Numbered from the stretch's first letter, positions 1 to 4,677 are shown. The stretch: DNA of 5,173 nucleotides from Gammaproteobacteria bacterium (GCA_021768055.1 JAASSE010000112.1:1-5173); one strand, 5' to 3'. Notes: generated by a model not told the origin, from the sequence alone. Program-made: numbers and translations.

Positions 1-546
1 AGCCCAACGCTCTTCACGCTCTTTGTCCAGCTTGGTCCAGCGGTCATCACGCTCTTTATCCATGTCAGTAGCGGGCATTTCAAATGCTTCGAACTTGGGA
101 GCTTCACCGAAAGCAGGCATATCCTTCATGCGTTCAGCACGTTGTGCTTCAATTTCCTTGACCCACTCAGGCTTTTCAGGAGCTTCGAAAGCCGGAGCCT
201 GTGCGAAGTCAGGGCGCTCGAAAGCAGGACGTTCAAAAGCCGGAGCCATAGCTACTGGAGCCGGAGCTTGCCAGTTCTTCATGGCTTCCTGGTGACGCTC
301 ATAAGCTTCCTTCTGTGCTTTTTCAAATGCTTCGCGTCGTGCCTTTGCATTTTCCTGCATCTGCTTGATCTGTTCTTCGGTCAGAGCAGGAGGCGCATAG
401 CCATACGGACCACGGTAACCATAGTAATCATCGTTATCGAAAGGACCCCAGCTATCGAAAGGACCGTTATCGAAAGGACCCCATGCATGGGCAGAGGCTG
501 ATGCAGCAAGAATTGCTGTAGCAGCAATCACTTTTAAAGTTTTCAT
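1..546 (-). CDS. Exported Sgp-like / coiled-coil hybrid protein, 3'-truncated by the window edge
   Basis: The first 182 residues are visible; the C-terminus lies beyond position 1. Residues 1-21 form a Sec signal peptide (MKTLKV, hydrophobic core, ASASAHA then W), so the product should be periplasmic. Residues 22-53 are low complexity: three GPFD units (WGPFDN, GPFDS, WGPFDND), then YYGYRGPYGYAPP, the aromatic/Gly style of the neighbouring exported proteins. Residues 55-92 are charged and helical (EEQIKQMQENAKARREAFEKAQ). Residues 94-160 repeat PAFE-like units (APAFERPAFERPDF, APAFEAPEKPEW, PAFGEAPKFEAFEMP). Residues 162-182 form two 11-residue units, DKERDDRWTKL and DKEREERWA. The start is supported by GAGG at 554-557, 7 nt upstream, and a strong promoter at 622-650. 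WGPFDND also occurs at the mature N-terminus of the gene at 4190-4579. A globule-coat protein with a helical domain is my best reading (inference; coiled-coil Sgp proteins such as SgpD of Allochromatium come to mind from memory). It is certainly a real gene; its function is not proven. Confidence 0.85.
   Translation of the reverse strand, partial: MKTLKVIAATAILAASASAHAWGPFDNGPFDSWGPFDNDDYYGYRGPYGYAPPALTEEQIKQMQENAKARREAFEKAQKEAYERHQEAMKNWQAPAPVAMAPAFERPAFERPDFAQAPAFEAPEKPEWVKEIEAQRAERMKDMPAFGEAPKFEAFEMPATDMDKERDDRWTKLDKEREERWA
14..62. repeat. 33-nt tandem repeat encoding 11-residue helical units
   Basis: TCACGCTCTTT(G/A)TCCA occurs at 14-29 and again at 47-62, exactly 33 nt apart. It encodes DKER-type units on the minus strand. 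The array may continue beyond the window edge. Confidence 0.6.
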
Positions 547-584
547 TTTAAGACCTCAAATTCAAATTTAGTTGCAGTTAATAT

Positions 585-614
585 TCATGCGCTTCAGGCC
601 CGGTAGGGCCAAAC
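585..614 (-). promoter_or_regulatory. Conserved 5' leader hairpin of the 1-546 gene
   Basis: Read on the minus strand, the leader starts GTTTGG and ends CCTGA, A, GCGCATGA. The perfect stem GGCCC (606-610) / GGGCC (597-601) encloses a TACC loop. The element begins 7 nt after the -10 box, so it forms the very 5' end of the mRNA. The leader of the gene at 4190-4579 carries the same flanks around a stem with different, compensating bases. A 5'-terminal stabilising stem-loop (as known for ompA mRNA) or a protein-binding site are possible roles (inference). Confidence 0.55.
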
Positions 615-621
615 GCGAAAT

Positions 622-650
622 ATAATATTAGAATTTACTTATATTGTCAA
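622..650 (-). promoter_or_regulatory. Strong sigma70-type promoter for the 1-546 gene
   Basis: On the minus strand the -35 box is TTGACA (645-650), the spacer is 17 nt, and the -10 box is TATTAT (622-627). This is five of six matches at -10 and a perfect -35 at ideal spacing. Transcription should start near 614-616, giving a leader of about 70 nt before the ATG at 546. Confidence 0.8.
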
Positions 651-682
651 TGTAGAAAATGGTTAATTACTTGATTTGAGAC

Positions 683-711
683 AAAAAAAGGCGCCAACAG
701 GCGCCTTTTTT
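683..711 (-). terminator. Intrinsic terminator of the 735-1550 gene
   Basis: GGCGCC (690-695) and GGCGCC (700-705) pair around the loop AACA. The stem is flanked by seven A on one side (683-689) and six T on the other (706-711), so it could work in both directions. It lies 24 nt after the stop codon of the gene at 735-1550 and separates it from the promoter at 622-650. Confidence 0.85.
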
Positions 712-734
712 ATATAGGATTACAGTAACTTAGC

Positions 735-1550
735 TTAAATGGGTGGATTCGTCGTCCGGTTTCGGGCCGCTTCCAGTTGCCGCATGGTCTCGGCATGGGC
801 CCGGTCCCTGCGGGCACGTAATTCCTCCATATGCCGCTTCATGTCACGGTAGTCCTGTTCAACCCGTTTGAGCACGGCCATCCGGTATTGATGCATCTGT
901 TCACGGTGTCGCCGCAAGGATTCCATTGCCCGTGCTTCGGCATTGCGCCGCCTTTCCATCATGTCCAGGTAGTGTTGCTGTTGTTGCGGTGACAGGCCAT
1001 ACGGCATTGGTGGTTCGAAGGGCAGTGGTGGATAGGCTGGATAAGCTCGAGGCGCTGAATCGGTTACCGGTTCCCGGGATGCGAATACTTCCTGTTGCTC
1101 GCTCTTAACCGGTTTGTTATCGGCCGCGATGATCTTTGTATTTGTAGCAGCAGTTTCCGTACTTGATTCAGCAGGTTTTTGTTGTGTGACATTATTATCG
1201 GTTGCAATTGTTTCAGTCATGTCAGTTGTACCTGAAACTTGTGCAATATCAACTTCGTCTGTTGCGTCAGAGTTTACTGCTGCGGATACAGTGTTACCTG
1301 ACAACGTCTGTAGTTCTGCTTGCTCGGTAGGTGTCAGCTCTGCAATACGGTTAGTGGGTTTCCTTTTATAATATGTTTCGACAACAATGATACTCACCAC
1401 CAGTATGATGATGCCGGGAATAAAATATTTATGTGGTTCGTGTGTTGTGACTTTGCCTTCGGTTTTATCTTTAGGGTTAGGGTTTATGTTAGTTGCTGGT
1501 TGATTTGAAGTTGAAGTGTTTTCGTTATTATTAGTATTTTGGTCGCCCAT
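735..1550 (-). CDS. Single-pass membrane protein with Pro-rich linker and charged helical C-terminus
   Basis: 271 residues, no recognised family. Residues 1-38 are Asn/Thr-rich and polar. Residues 43-59 (FIPGIIILVVSIIVVET) form one membrane segment, followed by YYKRKPTNR. Residues 80-165 are a Thr/Ala/Glu/Ser-rich, probably disordered linker. Residues 168-186 are Pro/Tyr-rich (PRAYPAYPPLPFEPPMPYG), and residues 188-266 are a highly charged Arg/Glu/Met helix, likely coiled coil. The architecture (polar N-tail, one membrane helix, acidic linker, Pro/aromatic hinge, charged rod) matches the gene at 3181-4110, although sequence similarity is slight. The C-terminus is inferred to be periplasmic, facing the exported neighbours, but basic residues on both sides of the membrane segment leave topology open. 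The start has a weak AGGGA site about 5-6 nt upstream. A terminator lies only 22 nt upstream, so expression probably depends on read-through from 1629-2099. It could be a membrane tether or scaffold (inference). Confidence 0.85.
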   Translation of the reverse strand: MGDQNTNNNENTSTSNQPATNINPNPKDKTEGKVTTHEPHKYFIPGIIILVVSIIVVETYYKRKPTNRIAELTPTEQAELQTLSGNTVSAAVNSDATDEVDIAQVSGTTDMTETIATDNNVTQQKPAESSTETAATNTKIIAADNKPVKSEQQEVFASREPVTDSAPRAYPAYPPLPFEPPMPYGLSPQQQQHYLDMMERRRNAEARAMESLRRHREQMHQYRMAVLKRVEQDYRDMKRHMEELRARRDRAHAETMRQLEAARNRTTNPPI

Positions 1551-1571
1551 GTTTTTCCCTGGAAATGATAT

Positions 1572-1605
1572 AAAAAAGGCCGATCACATTGTGACCGGCC
1601 TTTTT
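1572..1605 (-). terminator. Intrinsic terminator between the 1629-2099 and 735-1550 genes
   Basis: GGCCG (1578-1582) pairs with CGGCC (1596-1600) and, after one mismatch, TCAC (1584-1587) pairs with GTGA (1591-1594) around the loop ATT. Six A at 1572-1577 give a six-U tail on the minus strand, and five T flank the other side. It ends the exported-protein transcript yet lies immediately before the next start codon, so it may act as an internal, leaky attenuator. Confidence 0.85.
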
Positions 1606-1628
1606 ATTTTACAACAGTCAGCAGACTA

Positions 1629-2099
1629 TTACTTGGTTGCAGGTGCTGATTGAGCAGGTGCTGCAGGAGCAGCGGGTGCTACTCGAGGAGGACCGTAAGG
1701 AGCGCCATAGCCACGGTAGCCGTAAGGTCCACGTCCACCATAGTAACCATCACTGTAATCACCGTAATAGTTTCCATAGTAATCACCGCGGTAATCACCG
1801 TAATAATCACCTGCGCCACGACCACGGCCACGATAGCGGGTATCACCACGACCACGACCACGACCTGAACCACGACCACTCATGCGAAAGTCGAATTCGC
1901 CGTCGACATCACCATCAATATCGCCGTAGCTGTCGCCATAAGCGTCGCCATAACCGTCGCCATAACCACGACCATAGCCATCACCTGCGCCATAGCCACG
2001 GCCGTAACCACGACTATCACTATCATCACCCCACCACGCTTGGGCAGAGGATGATGCAGCAAGTATTGCTACTGCTGCAATTACTTTCAGAGATCTCAT
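1629..2099 (-). CDS. Sulfur globule protein-like exported Gly/Tyr/Arg/Asp-rich protein
   Basis: 156 residues. Residues 1-21 are a signal peptide ([10 protein letters not shown], core, SSSAQA then WWGDD). Residues 29-60 repeat GYG(R/D) units ([30 protein letters not shown]). Residues 60-71 are acidic ([12 protein letters not shown]), residues 74-96 a basic GRG block, residues 97-120 YYGDY-type repeats, then [15 protein letters not shown] and an Ala-Pro tail ending SAPATK. Signal peptide, Gly/Tyr repeats and small size fit sulfur globule envelope proteins, which coat periplasmic sulfur deposits (family knowledge; assignment by pattern). The start is fixed by the signal peptide and by GAGG at 2108-2111, 8 nt upstream. 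A paralogue lies at 4829-5173, with the same DGDVDGEF and [12 protein letters not shown] segments. A terminator follows the stop. The opposite strand encodes a long His-rich frame that is only the shadow of these repeats. Some other structural or coat role cannot be excluded. Confidence 0.85.
   Translation of the reverse strand: MRSLKVIAAVAILAASSSAQAWWGDDSDSRGYGRGYGAGDGYGRGYGDGYGDAYGDSYGDIDGDVDGEFDFRMSGRGSGRGRGRGDTRYRGRGRGAGDYYGDYRGDYYGNYYGDYSDGYYGGRGPYGYRGYGAPYGPPRVAPAAPAAPAQSAPATK
1842..1877. repeat. 36-bp exact direct repeat, copy 1 (GRG block)
   Basis: This stretch in the coding sequence at 1629-2099 is identical base for base to 5018-5053 in the paralogous gene. It encodes the start of the GRG block ([13 protein letters not shown]). 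It marks paralogy and is a possible site for recombination between the two genes. Confidence 0.85.
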
Positions 2100-2170
2100 A
2101 ACATTTACCTCGTCTATTCTGTTAATTTGTCAATCATTCATTGCTCAAAGTACAATTGGAAACGGGCCGA

Positions 2171-2179
2171 ATAATGCCA
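2171..2179 (-). promoter_or_regulatory. Possible extended -10 promoter for the 1629-2099 gene
   Basis: On the minus strand TGG then CATTAT forms an extended -10 element; I see no good -35 box 17 nt upstream. It was chosen partly because GTTTCC follows after 7 nt, the position at which GTTTGG follows the -10 box of the 1-546 gene. The predicted leader is about 65 nt. Confidence 0.35.
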
Positions 2180-2328
2180 ACAATCAGGTATATACAGCGC
2201 CGTCATCATCGCCAACTTATGTAACATCGAAGGATTAATCGAGTATTACATTGAAGTCAAAGCGAATGGATAAGTATACTGATTCTTAAAAATGATAGGA
2301 ACACTGTTGTCTTGAAAAATGTACGAAG

Positions 2329-2348
2329 TTGTTGATCCTAATCAACAA
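2329..2348. repeat. Perfect 8-bp inverted repeat downstream of the 2434-2988 gene
   Basis: TTGTTGAT (2329-2336) and ATCAACAA (2341-2348) pair around the loop CCTA, with two or three further weak pairs outside. No strong T-run follows on either strand. It lies about 85 nt past the stop of the 2434-2988 gene, which otherwise lacks an obvious terminator. It could be a weak terminator, a 3'-end stabiliser or an operator. Confidence 0.45.
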
Positions 2349-2433
2349 TTTGGATCGGTAAATACCCACTATTAATGTGCGGTAAACGCTCCGGGGCAGT
2401 CCAGGCGGTGTTTTCGGCCACTTTTTGAGCAAT

Positions 2434-2988
2434 TTACTGGGATTGTTTGGTATCAGATTTCCAGCTAATTCCCGATGGTCTGTCATCGGTTTTTACTTTC
2501 GGTGGTGGTGGCACAGGCGGTGTTCTGCGATGGGGTACGACTGGCGCCGGTGCCGGGCGGACAGGGCGTGGAAGGGGGTGCACGAGCGGATATCCATAAG
2601 GTCGATATGGTCTGGTGTAGACATTGCCACCGTAATAGCGTTCCCGGTTGTAGCTACGCAGTCGGTGGTCACTGCGGCCTTCGCCCCGGCTGCGACTCTG
2701 GCCTTTGCTGTGGCTTTTACCACGACCCCGGCCTTTGCTACGGCCTTTACCACGACCCCCGCCCTCGGCGCTGGCGCGAAAGGTGATCTCGAAATCGAAA
2801 TCACTGAACATGTCGCCCCAAATATCATCGAATGCGTCGATTCCGGTGTCCCAGCGATTGTCCCCGCCCCAGCGGTTGTCCCCGCGCCAACGGTCACGGC
2901 GGTCGTTGTCCCAGGGCATATCGAATGCGATTGCGGTAGTCGAACAGAAGAGTAAAGCTGTGATAAACGATGTCTGGACGAGTTTCAT
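2434..2988 (-). CDS. Exported Arg/Gly/Pro-rich Sgp-like protein
   Basis: 184 residues from the chosen start. Residues 1-21 are a signal peptide (MKLVQTSFITALLFCSTTAIA). The mature N-terminus is Asp/Trp/Arg-rich with repeated RGDNRW/GGDNRW (35-46). Residues 52-71 (AFDDIWGDMFSDFDFEITFR) resemble FGDFFSDAEFTFNVK of the gene at 4190-4579. Residues 77-105 are a GRGKGRSKGRGRG-type basic block, residues 118-134 Tyr/Arg/Pro-rich (RPYRPYGYP), and residues 137-163 polyproline-like (PLPRPVRPAPAPVV, PPVPPPP), ending in a polar tail. The frame is open upstream to an ATG at 3021, but starting there would bury the signal peptide behind 11 acidic/polar residues. The inner ATG has GAGG 8 nt upstream, as in its neighbours. 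It has its own promoter (3042-3071). It is the most divergent of the exported set and richer in Arg and Pro. Function is inferred only from kinship with the Sgp-like neighbours. Confidence 0.8.
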   Translation of the reverse strand: MKLVQTSFITALLFCSTTAIAFDMPWDNDRRDRWRGDNRWGGDNRWDTGIDAFDDIWGDMFSDFDFEITFRASAEGGGRGKGRSKGRGRGKSHSKGQSRSRGEGRSDHRLRSYNRERYYGGNVYTRPYRPYGYPLVHPLPRPVRPAPAPVVPHRRTPPVPPPPKVKTDDRPSGISWKSDTKQSQ

Positions 2989-2996
2989 AACGATAG

Positions 2997-3000
2997 CCTC
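2997..3000 (-). promoter_or_regulatory. Ribosome binding site that decides the 2988 start
   Basis: GAGG on the minus strand lies 8 nt before the ATG at 2988. The same motif lies 7-9 nt before the starts of the genes at 1-546, 1629-2099 and 4190-4579, which supports the inner start over the ATG at 3021. Confidence 0.75.
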
Positions 3001-3041
3001 AAGATCGGGCCTGGCCACCACAATGCGCTGACTGTATGTCC

Positions 3042-3071
3042 ATTAAACGTGTTGTTGTATTCAGGTGTCAA
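3042..3071 (-). promoter_or_regulatory. Sigma70-type promoter for the 2434-2988 gene
   Basis: The -35 box is TTGACA (3066-3071), the spacer 18 nt, and the -10 box TTTAAT (3042-3047). Transcription should start near 3034-3036, leaving a leader of about 47 nt. Downstream, CAGCGCATTG recalls the GCGCATGA box of two other leaders, but no comparable hairpin is present. Confidence 0.6.
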
Positions 3072-3109
3072 GTTCACAGGTAGTTTATGTAAGAGGCAAT
3101 GGCCGGCAT

Positions 3110-3144
3110 AAAAAAGCCGGCTTCAATAAATTGAAACCGGCTTT
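3110..3144 (-). terminator. Intrinsic terminator of the 3181-4110 gene
   Basis: AAAGCCGG (3113-3120) pairs with CCGGCTTT (3137-3144). After one mismatch, TTCAA (3122-3126) pairs with TTGAA (3131-3135) around TAAA. Six A at 3110-3115 give the U-run on the minus strand. It lies about 37 nt past the stop and upstream of the next promoter at 3042-3071. Confidence 0.85.
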
Positions 3145-3180
3145 GTTAACAGCTTGTAGTGCTTTCAAAGTGCAGCGTAA

Positions 3181-4110
3181 CTAAATGCGTCCGCTGAGGA
3201 ATTCATCACGCTTTTGCTGTGATTCCTTAATATTTGCAACAGTGGAGTTGTATCTCTCATCCAGGCGTTTTTCCATTTCAATGATCCTTTGTTCCTGGCG
3301 TGCCAGCTGTTCCCGCATCTTTTCCAGTTGCTGTTGTTGACTGCCCTTCAATTCTTCAAGATAAATCCGGTCCATTTCCTTCCAATGGGCATTGCGCTCG
3401 GCGATCATATCTTTCATATCTGCTTCATATTCTGCATCCACGTTTTTCAGATATGCATCGCGTTCAGCCCTCATGTCTTTCACCCGCTCGTCGCGTTTGG
3501 CGATCATATCTCTGATATATGTCTCGCGCTCGGATCTATAGGTATCGCGTTCAGCAATTATATTTTCAAAGGAAGGTTCATAAGGAATATCAACCCTGGC
3601 CATAAATACAGGTTGTGCCGGCTGAGGCTGAACCGGGCTGACAGTTGTAACCACAGGTGTTTCAGTTTCAACAGCCTTTTGTTCGACTGCTTCAACCGGA
3701 GTTTTAACAATAGTGGTTTCTGTAACAGCGACGTTTTCAACGGCAGCTTCCGTTGTAGGTTCTGATATTTCAGCAACAACAGTCTCGGCGGCAGGTTCTG
3801 CTTCAGCTGCTGCAGTTTCTTCAAGCTGTGGAGTTTCTGCGGTTACGGTAACGGCAGGTGCTGTCATGATAGTGCCGCTGTTATTCCTGGCAAGTTCAGT
3901 TTCCAGGGCGGCGAGTTCGGTTTCTATATCAACCATTTGCCGGTCGAGCATCACGGCTGTTGTAACAATAATAGCTACAAGACCCGCACCAATTGCAGCA
4001 TATCTGACAAGTGGTTTAACCAGTGTTTTGGTATCGGATTTCTGGTTTGTTTGCTCTGTTTGTGATTCGGTTGTTTCAACTTCTGCTTCTGTTTTTTGAA
4101 TATCAGTCAT
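3181..4110 (-). CDS. Membrane-anchored coiled-coil protein with 11-residue repeats
   Basis: 309 residues, no recognised family. Residues 1-36 are polar (Glu/Thr/Gln, then KTLVKPLVRY), residues 37-55 one membrane helix (YAAIGAGLVAIIVTTAVML), and residues 57-75 a short acidic helix (DIETELAALETELARN). Residues 80-168 are an Ala/Thr/Val/Glu/Pro-rich linker. Residues 176-183 are a PYEPSFEN hinge, and residues 184-308 a long charged rod. In the rod, xIAERD-like units start at residues 184 (IIAERD), 202 (MIAKRD), 213 (MRAERD) and 235 (MIAERN), spaced 18, 11 and 22, which suggests hendecad coiled-coil packing. A Gln run sits at 258-261. Basic residues before and acidic residues after the membrane helix predict the rod is periplasmic. 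The gene lies 79 nt after the exported-protein gene at 4190-4579 with no clear terminator or promoter between, so the two probably form an operon. A membrane tether, spacer or filament-like scaffold for the exported proteins is plausible (inference). Confidence 0.87.
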   Translation of the reverse strand: MTDIQKTEAEVETTESQTEQTNQKSDTKTLVKPLVRYAAIGAGLVAIIVTTAVMLDRQMVDIETELAALETELARNNSGTIMTAPAVTVTAETPQLEETAAAEAEPAAETVVAEISEPTTEAAVENVAVTETTIVKTPVEAVEQKAVETETPVVTTVSPVQPQPAQPVFMARVDIPYEPSFENIIAERDTYRSERETYIRDMIAKRDERVKDMRAERDAYLKNVDAEYEADMKDMIAERNAHWKEMDRIYLEELKGSQQQQLEKMREQLARQEQRIIEMEKRLDERYNSTVANIKESQQKRDEFLSGRI

Positions 4111-4189
4111 TGTTCTTATCCCATTGTGAAGTAAAGGCCTGCACGTTAAGAATTAAGTGGTCGGCCAGTACGATTTATTAAAGTAGCCC

Positions 4190-4579
4190 TTACTTGATTG
4201 TATTCACCGGGACAGCTGGTGTGTAACCGTAGGGTGCGTAAGCGTAGGGTGCATAACCATTGCGATAGTTACCACGGTAATCGTTGTAACCATAACCTCT
4301 TCCATGACCATTGCCTCTTCCATGACCGTTGCCACGTCCTTTTCCACGTGTCTTGGCTTTTGCCTTTACATTGAATGTAAATTCAGCGTCGCTAAAAAAG
4401 TCACCGAATACATCGCTAACAGTATCAGCAAAGGCGCTGTTATCCCAGCTGTTGTTCCAGTTGTTCTGACTTTTGTTGTGACCTTCGGCATCATCGTTGT
4501 CGAACGGTCCCCACCATGCATTTGCTGATGTCGATGCAAACAGGATTGATGCAGCAGCGAATACCTGTAGAGTTTTCAT
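4190..4579 (-). CDS. Sulfur globule protein-like exported protein with Lys/Gly/Arg block
   Basis: 129 residues. The signal peptide is residues 1-21 (MKTLQVFAAASILFASTSANA then WW). The mature protein starts WWGPFDNDDAEG, sharing WGPFDND with the gene at 1-546. Residues 36-48 are Asn/Trp-rich (KSQNNWNNSWDNS). Residues 52-71 (DTVSDVFGDFFSDAEFTFNV) are amphipathic with alternating hydrophobics. Residues 72-98 hold the basic block (KAKAKTRGKGRGNGHGRG, with GNGHGRG doubled), followed by YGYNDYRGNYRNGYAPYAYAPYGYTP and a short tail. Composition, export signal and size fit the sulfur globule protein family (pattern-based). The start has GAGGG at 4588-4592, 8 nt upstream, and a strong promoter at 4649-4677. 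It is probably co-transcribed with the membrane coiled-coil gene downstream. Small cell-surface or storage-coat proteins of other kinds remain possible. Confidence 0.85.
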   Translation of the reverse strand: MKTLQVFAAASILFASTSANAWWGPFDNDDAEGHNKSQNNWNNSWDNSAFADTVSDVFGDFFSDAEFTFNVKAKAKTRGKGRGNGHGRGNGHGRGYGYNDYRGNYRNGYAPYAYAPYGYTPAVPVNTIK

Positions 4580-4614
4580 AATCTATACCCTCAATATATA
4601 GATTTCAGTTTTTA

Positions 4615-4643
4615 TCATGCGCTCAGGTTGACGAGAACCAAAC
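4615..4643 (-). promoter_or_regulatory. Conserved 5' leader hairpin of the 4190-4579 gene
   Basis: On the minus strand it runs GTTTGG ... CCTGA, GCGCATGA, identical in its flanks to 585-614. The stem GGTT (4636-4639) / AACC (4626-4629) encloses CTCGTC. Relative to the other copy, two C-G pairs have become T-A pairs, which preserves the stem. The element begins 5 nt after the -10 box, so it lies at or very near the transcript 5' end. Confidence 0.55.
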
Positions 4644-4648
4644 TATAA

Positions 4649-4677
4649 AGTATATAAGAAAACGCTAATATAGTCAA
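4649..4677 (-). promoter_or_regulatory. Strong sigma70-type promoter for the 4190-4579 / 3181-4110 unit
   Basis: The -35 box is TTGACT (4672-4677), the spacer 17 nt, and the -10 box TATACT (4649-4654). The leader before the ATG at 4579 is about 62 nt. Confidence 0.75.

Larger units (their letters stand above)
2100..2433. other. Intergenic region without a credible gene
   Basis: This 334-nt stretch separates the stop of the 2434-2988 gene from the start of the 1629-2099 gene. It is A+T-rich compared with the flanking genes. I see the GAGG site (2108-2111), a possible extended -10 (2171-2179) and an inverted repeat (2329-2348). A 66-codon minus-strand frame runs from 2486 to 2286, but it starts inside the neighbouring gene in another frame and lacks a convincing ribosome binding site. 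No tRNA-like structure or mobile element is evident. Confidence 0.6.

Noticed and set aside
547..588. Short upstream frames starting at the ATG of GCGCATGA in two leaders
   Set aside because: The frames differ in length and sequence (6 versus 11 codons) and lack a ribosome binding site, so the conserved ATG is better read as part of the leader motif.
1740..2030. Tandem short repeats suggesting a CRISPR array or minisatellite
   Set aside because: The repeats are in frame, codon-based and irregular, with no unique spacers; they encode the low-complexity protein.
1637..2101. Plus-strand 154-codon His-rich frame that looks like a metal-binding protein
   Set aside because: It is the antisense of the GY/GRG/GYGD repeats; the His runs arise from reading those Gly/Tyr/Arg/Asp codons backwards. 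The minus-strand frame has a signal peptide, GAGG site and terminator.
2286..2486. 66-codon minus-strand frame in the gap
   Set aside because: It begins inside the preceding gene in another frame, shows no domain or signal peptide, and has no clear ribosome binding site.
2425..2955. Plus-strand 176-codon frame rich in Ala/Thr/Val
   Set aside because: It is a shadow of the exported Arg/Pro-rich gene on the other strand, with no promoter or ribosome binding site of its own.
2989..3021. Longer start at 3021 for the Arg/Pro-rich gene
   Set aside because: It would place 11 residues with acidic character ahead of the signal peptide and has no GAGG site at useful spacing; the ATG at 2988 has GAGG 8 nt upstream like its neighbours.
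4134..4175. Possible hairpin between the coat gene and the rod gene (GGCC ... GGCC with TTAA arms)
   Set aside because: The stem is interrupted by mismatches and has no real U-run; too weak to call a terminator.
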